Of a stretch of DNA of 64,000 bases, positions 27,819 through 36,301 are shown piece by piece. This DNA is from Sinorhizobium sp. A49 (GTDB taxonomy: Bacteria; Pseudomonadota; Alphaproteobacteria; Rhizobiales; Rhizobiaceae). The stretch covers positions 1-64,000 of the forward strand of contig NZ_MUNW01000033.1 in NCBI RefSeq assembly GCF_002002725.1, in the 5' to 3' direction. Below the pieces are notes generated by a model, which was not told the DNA's origin, did no database searches, and saw only the letters and a program-made list of their open reading frames with translations. Every line of letters starts with the position of its first letter. Within the stretch, counting starts at the first letter, position 1. A program made the position numbers and the translations under genes.

Positions 27819-27881
27819 CTCGTAGTCCTCCCCAGAACTGCGGCACACGATGCCCTCCCGGCACCAACCGCAGCACTAGAG

Positions 27882-27899
27882 TAGGAAACGATTTTCCTA
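27882..27899. promoter_or_regulatory. Operator candidate: perfect TAGGAAA palindrome (site 1)
   Basis: TAGGAAA-CGAT-TTTCCTA sits upstream of the binding-protein gene at 27818. Both 7-bp half-sites are identical to those at 28654-28671 upstream of the regulator gene. An AT-rich promoter-like tract lies next to it (27900-27940). Confidence 0.7.
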
Positions 27900-27934
27900 A
27901 GTGCAATATTTTTTCTTATCGTACTCGTTTTTAG

Positions 27935-28564
27935 TTAAATCAGCTTGTGAGTTTGTGCGTTCGCCAAGGTGGAGACCAATTCGGTTTCCGGGGTCGAGCA
28001 AACGCACAGTATTTGCGCAGGTTCTTCGCTCACGCTGAGATAGGCATGCCCCGTCATGGCATCGAAGTAGCAGGAATCGCCCTTCTTCAGCCGCAAGGGC
28101 GCATAGATCTCGGTATGGAGTTCGAGTTCCCCTTCGATCACGTAGAAGAACTCCTCGCCCTTGTGCCGGATAAGCGGCCCGAATTCCTCGAGCGTGCGGG
28201 CGCGGGCCACCGCCACGATCGGAACCATCGACTTCTTCGAAATCTCCGTACAAACATAGAGATAGTCGTAGTTTTGCGTGACGATCTCCCGCCCATCGCC
28301 GGACCTGGTGTAAGTGCGGCGCCCCAGCATGCTGGGGGCTTCCTCAGCACCCGCCGTGGTCCCGAAAAGCTCGACGATATCGACCTTCAGGCCTTGGGCC
28401 AGCTGGACCAACCGGTCGTAGGTGAGCTGCATCTGGTTGTTCTCGACCTTGGAAAGGGTCGAGACCGCGAGCCCCGTCATCGAGCTCACCTCTGCCAGCG
28501 TCCAGCGATTGCGGTTGCGAATCTCCTTCAGGATATCGCCGAGGGTGGATTTCGCATCGGTCAT
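27935..28564 (-). CDS. XRE-family regulator with C-terminal cupin sensor domain
   Basis: This 209-residue regulator has an N-terminal HTH_3 (about 9-65; RWTLAEVSSMTGLAVSTLSKVENNQ is the recognition region) and a C-terminal cupin_2 beta-barrel (about 125-195; HKGEEFFYVIEGELELH, KKGDSCYFDAMTGHAY). ATG 28562-28564 was selected because the family starts about 10 residues before the helix-turn-helix. The gene sits between the transporter operon and the peptidase genes and carries the TAGGAAA palindrome about 90 bp upstream of its start, consistent with autoregulation. The cupin likely binds a small amino-acid-type effector. Confidence 0.9.
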   Translation of the reverse strand: MTDAKSTLGDILKEIRNRNRWTLAEVSSMTGLAVSTLSKVENNQMQLTYDRLVQLAQGLKVDIVELFGTTAGAEEAPSMLGRRTYTRSGDGREIVTQNYDYLYVCTEISKKSMVPIVAVARARTLEEFGPLIRHKGEEFFYVIEGELELHTEIYAPLRLKKGDSCYFDAMTGHAYLSVSEEPAQILCVCSTPETELVSTLANAQTHKLI

Positions 28565-28652
28565 CGTAGGCGTCTCCAATTTGCCTGCAGCCGTCACGAC
28601 CGCCCGCCGGTCACGGCTCAGCCCGCGACGCGGGCAGAATCCGATTGGCATG

Positions 28653-28672
28653 ATAGGAAAACCATTTCCTAT
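28653..28672. promoter_or_regulatory. Operator candidate: perfect TAGGAAA palindrome (site 2)
   Basis: ATAGGAAA-ACCA-TTTCCTAT is an 8-bp inverted repeat with the same 4-bp spacing as site 1. It lies in the promoter of the XRE-cupin regulator gene and within the 230-bp space that also follows the M81 peptidase gene. Confidence 0.7.
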
Positions 28673-28795
28673 AATACGGGGCCGAAATCAACATCGGCCC
28701 GAAAAGCAATGCCACGCTTGCATGCCGGCGTCATCGACTCGACCTGTAGATCATCCGCTGTCTGCATGGACGACAGCGGATGGTTCGCCAGAGGT

Positions 28796-30286
28796 CTATG
28801 CAGTGAGTGCCGCCGCGTGGCATCCATCCTCCTGCGCGAACGGGTCGGCCACCTTCGGCCAATACGGACGCTTCAGCTTGGTGAAGGGCAGTTCCTCGAA
28901 GCTGGGTTGCAAGGCGCCAGGGCCGCCGACATAGAGGATTTCGCTGGCGATGGGTTCGAAGCCGGCGCGGAAGTGGTTGCTCGATTTGACCACGACGATC
29001 TTCTTCTGCGCCGGGTCGAGGCCCAGTGCCGTCATGCATTCCGGGTGGAAGACTTGTGTGCGCACGGTGTTCAGGACAATGTCGACGCCGCCTGCCGTAA
29101 CCCACACCGCGTCGCCGATCCCGAGCGGCGTCGGCCCGAAGCGCTGGGTAACGCCGGAGGCGATGCGCCTGACATTCACGGTCAGATCCAGAGGGTCGCC
29201 GGAGGCCGGCCCGACCTTGCCGCCGATCCTGAGCGCCAGCGTCGCCCCTTCTCCCGCCTCGCGGCACATGCGCACCGCAATCGGATCCCAGTAGAGGCAG
29301 GTCGCCACGTCCTCGATGCCGCGCTCGATGATGCGGCGCAGGATGAAGGTCGAGTCTCCAGGCGCCCCGCCGCCGGCATTGTCGGAGACGTCTGCCAGCA
29401 CCACCGGCCCGCTCTTCGCGGCGACGGCCAGGTCCAGCGCGGCATCGATGCCGAGATAGGTGCCGCGCATGTCCTCACGCGCATCGAATATCTCCCTGCC
29501 GAAGGCCTCCGCGGTGCGTGCCGCCTTCCCTGTATCGTTGTCGGTCACGACGAGCATTTTTGCACCGACATCTTCGACGTCTCCCCAGGGGAAGCCGTGA
29601 CCGAAGGAGACCGAGAGAATGCCATCGCGCCCCTCCATCGCCTTCATGCGGTCGACGATGCCGCGCAACGGCGCGCGATGCGGGTGGAAGGTATTGATCA
29701 TCCGGCAGTCATAGAGGGCCATTGCCGGACGAACCTCGCCTGCCAAGGTCCGCTTCATCAGCCGGAACAACTGGCCGGCAACCTCTTCGATGTCGGTATG
29801 GGGATATTCCTTGTAGGTGGCGATCATGGTCGCGCTCGAGAGCATGCGATCGGTGATGTGGCAATGCATATCAAGCTCGGCGGCAACCGGGACATTCGGC
29901 CCGACCACTGCGCGCACATGCTCGAGCAGATCCCCCTCGACATCGTCATAGCCGTCTGCGACGCAGGCGCCGTGCAGGGCAAGCATGACCGCGTCGACCG
30001 GCATCGCCGCCTTGAGGTCGTCGAGGATGGTGGCGCGGAAGCTTTCATAGACGGCCCGCGTGGTCTTGCCGCCGGGCTCAGCCACGGCGCAGAGGCTCTC
30101 CACCACGTCCCAGCGCTCCTCCTCGGCCGCATTGCGCCAGACCAACATCTGCGACGAGCAGCACGTGAGTGGCTTGCTGGTTGCGTCGCCATAGGCGATC
30201 AGGTTTTCCCTGAAGGCCTCAAGGCCCGTCTGCATCGGCGAAAAGGTATTGGTTTCGGTATCCAGCCCCGCAATAAACAGTTTCAT
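28796..30286 (-). CDS. M81-family metallopeptidase (MlrC/microcystinase C-like)
   Basis: This 496-residue protein begins MKLFIAGLDTETNTFSP and contains MLALHGACVADGYDDVEGDLL, AELDMHCHIT and DVSDNAGGGAPGDST, the hallmarks of the MlrC N- and C-terminal domains (family M81). MlrC cleaves linear peptides with unusual residues. ATG 30284-30286 has GGCGGAGGCAAAA before it. It is divergent from the M55 D-aminopeptidase gene; a degenerate TAGGAAA-type palindrome lies between them. A role in hydrolysing imported peptides that contain D- or non-standard residues is inferred. Confidence 0.9.
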   Translation of the reverse strand: MKLFIAGLDTETNTFSPMQTGLEAFRENLIAYGDATSKPLTCCSSQMLVWRNAAEEERWDVVESLCAVAEPGGKTTRAVYESFRATILDDLKAAMPVDAVMLALHGACVADGYDDVEGDLLEHVRAVVGPNVPVAAELDMHCHITDRMLSSATMIATYKEYPHTDIEEVAGQLFRLMKRTLAGEVRPAMALYDCRMINTFHPHRAPLRGIVDRMKAMEGRDGILSVSFGHGFPWGDVEDVGAKMLVVTDNDTGKAARTAEAFGREIFDAREDMRGTYLGIDAALDLAVAAKSGPVVLADVSDNAGGGAPGDSTFILRRIIERGIEDVATCLYWDPIAVRMCREAGEGATLALRIGGKVGPASGDPLDLTVNVRRIASGVTQRFGPTPLGIGDAVWVTAGGVDIVLNTVRTQVFHPECMTALGLDPAQKKIVVVKSSNHFRAGFEPIASEILYVGGPGALQPSFEELPFTKLKRPYWPKVADPFAQEDGCHAAALTA

Positions 30287-30302
30287 TTTTGCCTCCGCCA
30301 AA

Positions 30303-30320
30303 AAGAAAGATATTTTCTAA
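30303..30320. promoter_or_regulatory. Degenerate TAGGAAA-type palindrome (site 3)
   Basis: AAAGAAA-GATA-TTTTCTA matches the TAGGAAA-N4-TTTCCTA consensus at 5 of 7 and 6 of 7 half-site positions with the same spacing. It lies in the 109-bp divergent promoter between the M81 and M55 peptidase genes, which would bring both into the XRE-cupin regulon. Confidence 0.5.
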
Positions 30321-30395
30321 TCATAAAACTATGTTTATCGTCGGAAAGTCAAATGCATCATTCGCGCCATCGCGCGGCTGGCCGGGGAGGCAGGA

Positions 30396-31220
30396 ATGCG
30401 CATCTACATCTCAGCTGATATCGAGGGGATCGTCGGGGTCGTCAGCCGCGACCAGCTGATGCCGGAAGGTTTCGAATACGAAAACGCGCGCCGCTGGATG
30501 ACGGACACTGTCGTTCACGCCTGCGAGGCCGCGCACGAGGAAGGCGTGACGGAGGTCATCCTCAGCGATTCCCACGGAAATGGCGAGAGCATCCTGATTG
30601 ACCGCCTGCCCGACTATGTCCAGATCGTGCGCAGCTGGCCGCGGCCGCTGATGATGATGCAGGGCGTCGAGCTCGGTTCCTTCGTCGGTGCGATGCTTCT
30701 CGGCTACCACGCCGGGGCAAGCCATCCGGGTGGCGTGCTGTCGCATACAATCGGTGGCACGGCCTTCGCCGAGGTGCGGATCAACGGTGTCGTCATGCCC
30801 GAGGCCGGCATCAATGCCGCCATTGCCGGGCATTTCGACGTCCCGGTCCTGCTCGCCTCGGGCGACAACATCGCCCTGGACGAAATCAGGTCGCTGATTG
30901 GCGATATCGTGACGGTGCCGGTCAAGCAGGTTTACAGCACACAATCGGCGATCTCTCTGACGCCGGCTGTTGCGCATCGCCGCATTCGCGACGGCGTCAA
31001 GGCGGCGCTGGCGACAGCCGGTGCGGCGAAACCGTTCAAGTTGGAAAACCCTGTCCTGGAGATCGTGTTTCGAAATCGCCTGCCGGCCGAGTATCTCTCC
31101 TACCTCAAGGGCGTCGAGCGCACCGACGGTTACACGATCCGCTACCAGGGCGACGACATGGTCGACGTCTCGCGCTTCATCCAATTCGTGGTCGGCTACA
31201 ATTCACGCCTGACCTTCTGA
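30396..31220 (+). CDS. M55-family zinc D-aminopeptidase (DppA of Bacillus type)
   Basis: This 274-residue protein begins MRIYISADIEGIVGV; the Asp8-x-Glu10 pair is the metal-binding signature of family M55. SDSHGNGE, LLGYHAGASHPGGVLSHT and PEAGINAAIAGHF supply further ligands and the catalytic region. Family members release N-terminal D-amino acids such as D-Ala from D-peptides in decameric cytoplasmic assemblies. The D-amino-acid dehydrogenase gene follows 24 bp downstream, a logical next step. Confidence 0.92.
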   Translation: MRIYISADIEGIVGVVSRDQLMPEGFEYENARRWMTDTVVHACEAAHEEGVTEVILSDSHGNGESILIDRLPDYVQIVRSWPRPLMMMQGVELGSFVGAMLLGYHAGASHPGGVLSHTIGGTAFAEVRINGVVMPEAGINAAIAGHFDVPVLLASGDNIALDEIRSLIGDIVTVPVKQVYSTQSAISLTPAVAHRRIRDGVKAALATAGAAKPFKLENPVLEIVFRNRLPAEYLSYLKGVERTDGYTIRYQGDDMVDVSRFIQFVVGYNSRLTF

Positions 31221-31244
31221 CCAACTCCGCTACGGAATCCAACC

Positions 31245-32483
31245 ATGACCACCTCCATCGTCCTCGGCGCCGGCATGGTCGGCGTCTCAACCGCGCTTGC
31301 ATTGCAGGAGAACGGGCACCAGGTGGTGCTGCTGGATCGCCAGGCACCCGGACGGGAAACAAGCTATGGCAACGCCGGCATCATCCAGACTGAAGCAGTC
31401 GAGCCCTATGGCTTCCCCCGGAGCGTGAGCGACATCGCCCGGGTGGCGCTCAAGCGCGGCAACGACGTCGATTGGCGGCTTCGCGATATGCCACGCCTGG
31501 CGGGGCCGCTCTGGCGCTATTTCACGCAATCGGCGGCGGCGCCTTACGCGAGAACCATTGCCGCCTATTCCCAGCTCGCGCTGCGTGCGAGCGACGATCA
31601 CGCGCGGTTCATCGAACCCGCCGGCGCTGACGAACTGATCGTCCGGCAGGGGTGGCGCGCCGTTTATCGTACGCCTGCAAGTTTCGAAGCGGCGGCCGCG
31701 GCCGCAGAGCGACTGAAGCGGGTCTATGGCGTGCCGTCAGATGTGCTCGGCGCAGACGAACTTGCAGCGAGCGAGCCGGCGCTGCGGCTTCGGCTCGCAG
31801 GTGCCGTGCACTGGACCTCCCCCTGGACCTGCCGTGACCCAGGCGAGCTGGTTGCGCGCTACGCCGCTCTCTTCGTGGCACGCGGTGGTACACTGGCCCG
31901 CGGCGACGCCATGACCTTGCAGCAGAAGGACATCGGTTGGCGGGTGATGTCTGAGGATGGCGTTGTCAGCGCTGAAAACGCGGTCGTTGCCCTGGGGCCA
32001 TGGTCGCCGACACTCGCGAGAATGTTCGGCTATCACATACCCATGGTGTTCAAGCGCGGTTATCACAGGCATTTTTCAGGCCAGGACGGGCCGCGCGTCT
32101 CAATGCTGGACGTCGACAATTCCACGCTGGTTGCGCCGATGAACGCAGGATGGCGGGTTTTGACCGGCGCGCATCTGACGCCGCCGGGAACCGCGCCGGC
32201 ATCGCGACAAATTCGGCACGCGACCGACACCGCCCGTGAGCTTTTCGCGTTGCGCGACCCCGTCGAAGCAACACCATGGTCGGGGACCCGTCCCTGCATG
32301 CCCGATATGCTGCCTGTCGTCGGCCCGACGCGACACAAGGGCCTGTTTTTCCATTTTGGCCACGGCCACCAAGGCTTCACATTGGGTCCGACGACCGCAT
32401 TCCTCCTGGCAGAGCTGATGACAATGGGCCGCGCTAATCCGCTTACGCGCCCCCTGCTGCCGTCAGCGCGGGGCTGGGCGTAA
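31245..32483 (+). CDS. FAD-dependent D-amino-acid dehydrogenase (DadA-like)
   Basis: This 412-residue DAO-family oxidoreductase has the dinucleotide motif VLGAGMVGVSTALALQENGHQVVLLDR (N-terminus), GNAGIIQTEAVEPYG, and C-terminal CMPDMLPVVGPTRHKGLFFHFGHGHQGFTLGPTT. It would oxidise D-amino acids to 2-oxo acids and ammonia, passing electrons to the respiratory chain. As the partner of the M55 D-aminopeptidase it completes the route from D-peptide to oxo acid. Glycine/sarcosine-type substrates cannot be excluded. Confidence 0.9.
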   Translation: MTTSIVLGAGMVGVSTALALQENGHQVVLLDRQAPGRETSYGNAGIIQTEAVEPYGFPRSVSDIARVALKRGNDVDWRLRDMPRLAGPLWRYFTQSAAAPYARTIAAYSQLALRASDDHARFIEPAGADELIVRQGWRAVYRTPASFEAAAAAAERLKRVYGVPSDVLGADELAASEPALRLRLAGAVHWTSPWTCRDPGELVARYAALFVARGGTLARGDAMTLQQKDIGWRVMSEDGVVSAENAVVALGPWSPTLARMFGYHIPMVFKRGYHRHFSGQDGPRVSMLDVDNSTLVAPMNAGWRVLTGAHLTPPGTAPASRQIRHATDTARELFALRDPVEATPWSGTRPCMPDMLPVVGPTRHKGLFFHFGHGHQGFTLGPTTAFLLAELMTMGRANPLTRPLLPSARGWA

Positions 32484-32593
32484 CGCAGCCGCAAAGACCA
32501 CGGCGGACAGAGCGACATCGTCAAGGAGCCTCGCACAGCACAGTCGAAGCAGATCGCTCCGGCCCTCGTGAGTTCCATCCGCTGTGTCGGAGC

Positions 32594-32668
32594 AATTTTG
32601 TGGCAGTTGTCGAGGAGCTGCATTTTGGTCGCGCGGCATCGCGAGTGCACATCCCCGAGCCCTCGGCG
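32594..32668 (+). pseudogene. N-terminal LysR regulator remnant
   Basis: The frame reads NFVAVVEELHFGRAASRVHIPEPSAL, matching the first helix and helix-turn-helix start of LysR proteins. It then diverges; neither the recognition helix nor the effector domain follows. No start codon precedes it in frame at the proper distance. It marks a decayed insertion region after the D-amino-acid operon. Confidence 0.55.
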
Positions 32669-32988
32669 CTCGGTGGACTCTACACGGTTTTCGGCGATCT
32701 CGACGGGCTCATCCTTCGCGTCAATTCCGGCACCCTCATGGCGAAGTGGGCAGTAGCTTCTCGCTGTCCACTTTGTTTACCAATGTCTCTGGCCCTCCAG
32801 CTGCCCGTCCGCGCCAGCGGCCGGGCAATGTTCATGATGTCAAAGCCGTAAGGGTACGCGTGAAGTGCGAAAGGGTTCATTGCCCCTCGTACTCCGAGCT
32901 CTGTGGGAGGGTTCCTGGTCCAATTCTATTGGAGGCCCGGTCGCGAAGTAATACCTTCGAGAAATCATTCCTTACAACGGTATTTACA

Positions 32989-33060
32989 ATGACGGTTACA
33001 TCTAAAGGCCAGGTCACGATCCCCAAAACCAGTACGCGACCTCTTGGGGGTACATTCTAA
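32989..33060 (+). pseudogene. AbrB/SpoVT-type antitoxin N-terminal remnant
   Basis: From ATG 32989 the frame reads MTVTSKGQVTIPK, the conserved start of AbrB-fold antitoxins, but stops after 23 codons instead of about 75-80. No PIN toxin follows. It is probably the debris of a vapBC-type module. Confidence 0.6.
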
Positions 33061-33510
33061 TTTGAAGTCCGACATGCCAATGATCCCAATGGTTTACCCT
33101 TGGATACTTTGGCATGTACCGACGCTATTCGCAGCTGAATCTGGCCGATGATGCTGTCGTGAGCCTTTGGTGCAGGGGCAGGATTCGCCATCTTGTCCGA
33201 GTTCCCAAAGTTAAGTCTGTGGATGCTTGCGCTCTTGCTCGGCATTGATTTCCTGGCGCACGGCCTAGCGTGGCTGAGATTTGCATTTCCCCCTCGGCCG
33301 GACAGAAGTGGAAACGATGCGGACCCCCACCCGCGCAGGATGGGTCTCAGTGGTCAGAACAGCCTCACTGTGAAGAACGACGGGGACCGAAAAGGTGTGC
33401 GGCCCACAACCGCGTTCCTGCGTTTCGGGCCTGTTCCTGGGATGCAAGTCGGCCCTTTTTGCCGCATCGCGACGTCTATGCCCAGTTTGCCGGGCGCCGG
33501 GGTTGGCTCT
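33061..33510. other. Intergenic stretch without a recognisable gene
   Basis: About 450 bp. A short frame from 33193 encodes one hydrophobic segment but resembles nothing known. Together with 32484-33060 this forms a kilobase of decayed DNA separating the D-peptide locus from the kynurenine cluster. Confidence 0.5.
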
Positions 33511-34362
33511 TCAGGCAGTAATCACGGCTTCTGACGCTGAAAGCAGGGCCCGTGTCAGCGGATGTCTGGCGTCGGCAAGGCCATCGATGACGTTGAAGTG
33601 ATGCCTATCCGGCTCCACGACGCTTGCCGTTGTTGCGCCCAGTCCCGTCCAGATATTGGCAAGCAACGCGTTCTGGCGCAGGAATTCCGAGCGCTCGCCG
33701 CCACCGACCCAGCAAGTGAGGCGGGCATTCCGCATGGGTCGCAGCAATGCCGGGCTCTGCGAAAGCGCCTCGGCCTCGTCGATCGCCAGCCTCTCGTTCA
33801 TTGCCGTCGACATGATCGGGCGCAGGTCATGCACGCCGGAGATCGAGACGACGTTGCGAATCCGCTCCTGGATATCAGGCGAAAGCGGCGCCGTCGCCGT
33901 GATCATCCGACTTACGAGGTGGCCGCCCGCCGAATGGCCGGTCAGCATCAACGGTCCGTCCACCAGTTTCGAGGCCTCGCCGATTGCTGCGGCGACCTCT
34001 TCCACGATCCCCGCTATGCGGATCTCCGGGCAGAGCGTGTAGGACGGCATCGCGACGGCGTAACCGCTGGCGATCGCCCCCTGGGCCAGATGCGACCAGA
34101 AGCTCTTGTCGAGTTGCAGCCAGAATCCTCCGTGCACGAAGACCACCAATCCCTTGGCCGGGCCATCGGGGAAAAACAGATCCATGCGGTTTCTGGTGCG
34201 CTCGCCATAAGAAAGGTCAAGCTTCGCAAGCCCCGATGCCGAGCGGGCGTTGCGGAATGCCTCGGACGGCCCAACCCATGCCTCCGGCCATCGGTCGCCG
34301 CGCGCGATGTTCGCGCCGTTGGCGTAGGCATCGTTCCAGTCCGAAACGTGATGTTCCACCAT
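33511..34362 (-). CDS. Alpha/beta-hydrolase, probable kynurenine formamidase
   Basis: This 283-residue alpha/beta hydrolase has the oxyanion-hole motif HGGFW (about 77-81), nucleophile elbow GHSAGGH (about 141), a likely Asp in the C-terminal third and the catalytic His in DRHHFNVIDGL. The HGG[FY]W plus GHSAGGH combination is typical of arylformamidases that hydrolyse N-formyl-L-kynurenine. ATG 34360-34362 has GGAGG 9 nt upstream; an ATG seven codons earlier (34383) has GGGGAGAC but very tight spacing. It is divergent from the anthranilate-CoA ligase-kynA operon, filling the step between KynA and KynU. No KynB-type (cyclase-like) formamidase is present. Confidence 0.78.
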   Translation of the reverse strand: MVEHHVSDWNDAYANGANIARGDRWPEAWVGPSEAFRNARSASGLAKLDLSYGERTRNRMDLFFPDGPAKGLVVFVHGGFWLQLDKSFWSHLAQGAIASGYAVAMPSYTLCPEIRIAGIVEEVAAAIGEASKLVDGPLMLTGHSAGGHLVSRMITATAPLSPDIQERIRNVVSISGVHDLRPIMSTAMNERLAIDEAEALSQSPALLRPMRNARLTCWVGGGERSEFLRQNALLANIWTGLGATTASVVEPDRHHFNVIDGLADARHPLTRALLSASEAVITA

Positions 34363-34446
34363 CGACAAAATCCTCCAGTTCATGTCTCCCCGAGCATAGA
34401 AATCACCCGTCTCATCAACAAACGCAATGGCGAGATTCGAAAAAAA

Positions 34447-34460
34447 CTTTAGGCTTGAAA
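34447..34460. promoter_or_regulatory. Shared motif TTTAGGCTTGAAAT (copy 1)
   Basis: This 14-bp motif in the divergent promoter between the formamidase (start 34362) and the CoA-ligase operon (34634) differs at one base from TTTAAGCTTGAAAT at 48517-48530, which precedes the monooxygenase operon. The core approximates an inverted repeat TTTCAAGC/GCTTGAAA. It is a likely operator of the MarR-type regulator of the cluster. Confidence 0.55.
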
Positions 34461-34633
34461 TAATTTTAGACTGGTGCGATGCTGCCCCATGTTCAGCCGA
34501 GAAGTGGAGGTCTCGCTGTGCCCATCACGAACAATTGGAACCGTCGCAGCGGCGGCGCGGCCCATCGGCAACGATGCGGCGATGCCTGCGCCATGTCCGC
34601 ACGACCGCACGAACTATAAGCCGGCTTTGAGAA

Positions 34634-36298
34634 ATGCCTGAGCAACAGGCAGGAACTGAACAGGGGAACAGCCGCCACATGCTTGGACCGACCTCGCACG
34701 TCGATACGTTCACACGCGATCATCTGCCACCACCGGAAGAGTGGCCGGAATTCCTTCTCGAAGGGTTCGACTATCCGGATCATCTCAACGCTGCCGTCGA
34801 ACTGACGGACGCCGTCGTTGCAAGGGGTTTTGGCGACCACACGGCGTTGATCGGCAATGGCCGCCGCCGAACCTACAAGGAACTGTCCGACTGGACGAAC
34901 CGGCTGGCGCATGCGCTGGTCGAGAACTATGGCGTCAAGCCCGGCAATCGTATCCTGATCCGCTCCGCCAACAATCCGGCGATGGTCGCCTGCTGGCTGG
35001 CGGCCACCAAGGCCGGCGCCGTCGTCGTCAATACCATGCCGATGCTCAGAGCCGGCGAATTGACGAAGATCGTCGACAAGGCAGAGATCAGCCTGGCGCT
35101 CTGCGACACGCGTCTGATGGACGATATGATCGCCTGCGCGAAAGACAGCCGTTACCTGAAGCAGGTCATCGGCTTCGACGGCACCGCCAACCACGATGCC
35201 GAACTCGACCGGGTCGCGCTCGACAAGCCGGTCGTCTTCGAGGCCGTGAACACGGGCCGGGATGACGTGGCGCTGCTCGGCTTCACCTCCGGAACGACTG
35301 GGATCCCGAAGGCGACGATGCATTTCCACCGCGACCTGATGATGATCGCCGACGGCTATGCCAAAGAGGTTCTCGAGGTCACGCCCGACGACGTCTTCGT
35401 CGGTTCGCCGCCGCTCGCCTTCACCTTCGGTCTCGGTGGCCTTGCCATCTTCCCCTTGCGCTTCGGGGCGGCGGCAACGCTGCTCGAGTACGCGACTCCG
35501 GCCAACATGGTGGAGATCATCGAGAAATACAGGGCTACGATCTCGTTCACTGCGCCAACCGCCTATCGTGCCATGATGAAAGCGATGGATAACGGCGCCG
35601 ATCTTTCATCTCTACGCGTGGCGATCTCGGCCGGCGAAACGCTTCCGGGCCCCGTCTTCGAGGAATGGACTGCGAAAACCGGCAAACCGATCCTCGACGG
35701 GATCGGCGCGACCGAAATGCTGCACATCTTCATTTCCAATCGTTTCGCCGACCGCAAGGCCGCCTCGACCGGCAAGCCCGTCGGTGGTTACGAAGCGCGG
35801 ATCGTCGACGACGAGATGCGCGAGGTTCCCCGCGGCACGATCGGCAAGCTTGCCGTGCGCGGCCCGACCGGCTGCCGCTACATGTCGGATGCCCGCCAGC
35901 GCGACTATGTCCGCGACGGCTGGAACCTGACGGGCGACGCCTTCTATCAGGACGAAGACGGCTTCTTCCACTTCGCCGCCCGCTCGGACGACATGATCAT
36001 CACCGCCGGCTACAACATCGCCGGCCCCGAGGTCGAAGCGGCCTTGATCTCTCATCCCGCGGTCGCCGAATGCGCTGTCGTCGGGGCACCGGACGGCGAG
36101 CGCGGCCAGATCGTCGAGGCCTATGTGGTGCTGTCGGCCGGGGTATCGGCAAATGACACGACGATCAAATGCCTGCAGGACCACGTGAAGGCGACAATTG
36201 CGCCCTACAAGTATCCTCGATCGGTCAAATTCCTGGAAAGCCTGCCGAAAACAGCCACGGGCAAGATCCAGCGGTTCCGATTGCGGTCGGAGACCTAA
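34634..36298 (+). CDS. Probable 2-aminobenzoate-CoA ligase (benzoate-CoA ligase family)
   Basis: This 554-residue ANL-superfamily enzyme has the AMP-binding P-loop GFTSGTTGIPKATMHFHRD (about 215-233), the A5-type region DGIGATEMLHIF, GWNLTGDAF and the C-terminal catalytic lysine in LPKTATGKIQRFRLR. The aryl-CoA ligase character is seen in PPLAFTFGLGGL. ATG 34634 gives the longest form; ATG 34679 (MLGPTSHVDTF, where relatives often start) is an alternative. It activates anthranilate to 2-aminobenzoyl-CoA with ATP and CoA. The neighbouring kynA and the monooxygenase/reductase at 48630 make 2-aminobenzoate the best substrate guess; benzoate or salicylate remain possible. Confidence 0.85.
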   Translation: MPEQQAGTEQGNSRHMLGPTSHVDTFTRDHLPPPEEWPEFLLEGFDYPDHLNAAVELTDAVVARGFGDHTALIGNGRRRTYKELSDWTNRLAHALVENYGVKPGNRILIRSANNPAMVACWLAATKAGAVVVNTMPMLRAGELTKIVDKAEISLALCDTRLMDDMIACAKDSRYLKQVIGFDGTANHDAELDRVALDKPVVFEAVNTGRDDVALLGFTSGTTGIPKATMHFHRDLMMIADGYAKEVLEVTPDDVFVGSPPLAFTFGLGGLAIFPLRFGAAATLLEYATPANMVEIIEKYRATISFTAPTAYRAMMKAMDNGADLSSLRVAISAGETLPGPVFEEWTAKTGKPILDGIGATEMLHIFISNRFADRKAASTGKPVGGYEARIVDDEMREVPRGTIGKLAVRGPTGCRYMSDARQRDYVRDGWNLTGDAFYQDEDGFFHFAARSDDMIITAGYNIAGPEVEAALISHPAVAECAVVGAPDGERGQIVEAYVVLSAGVSANDTTIKCLQDHVKATIAPYKYPRSVKFLESLPKTATGKIQRFRLRSET

Positions 36299-36301
36299 AA
36301 C

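Noticed and set aside
27947-30418. An 823-codon open frame on the plus strand
   Set aside because: Antisense to the XRE-cupin regulator and the M81 peptidase; its protein has no recognisable domain and is rich in His/Arg/Gly as antisense translations are.
33193-33534. A 113-codon frame starting with a hydrophobic helix
   Set aside because: Only one hydrophobic stretch, no ribosome binding site, and the rest resembles no protein family; it lies in decayed DNA.
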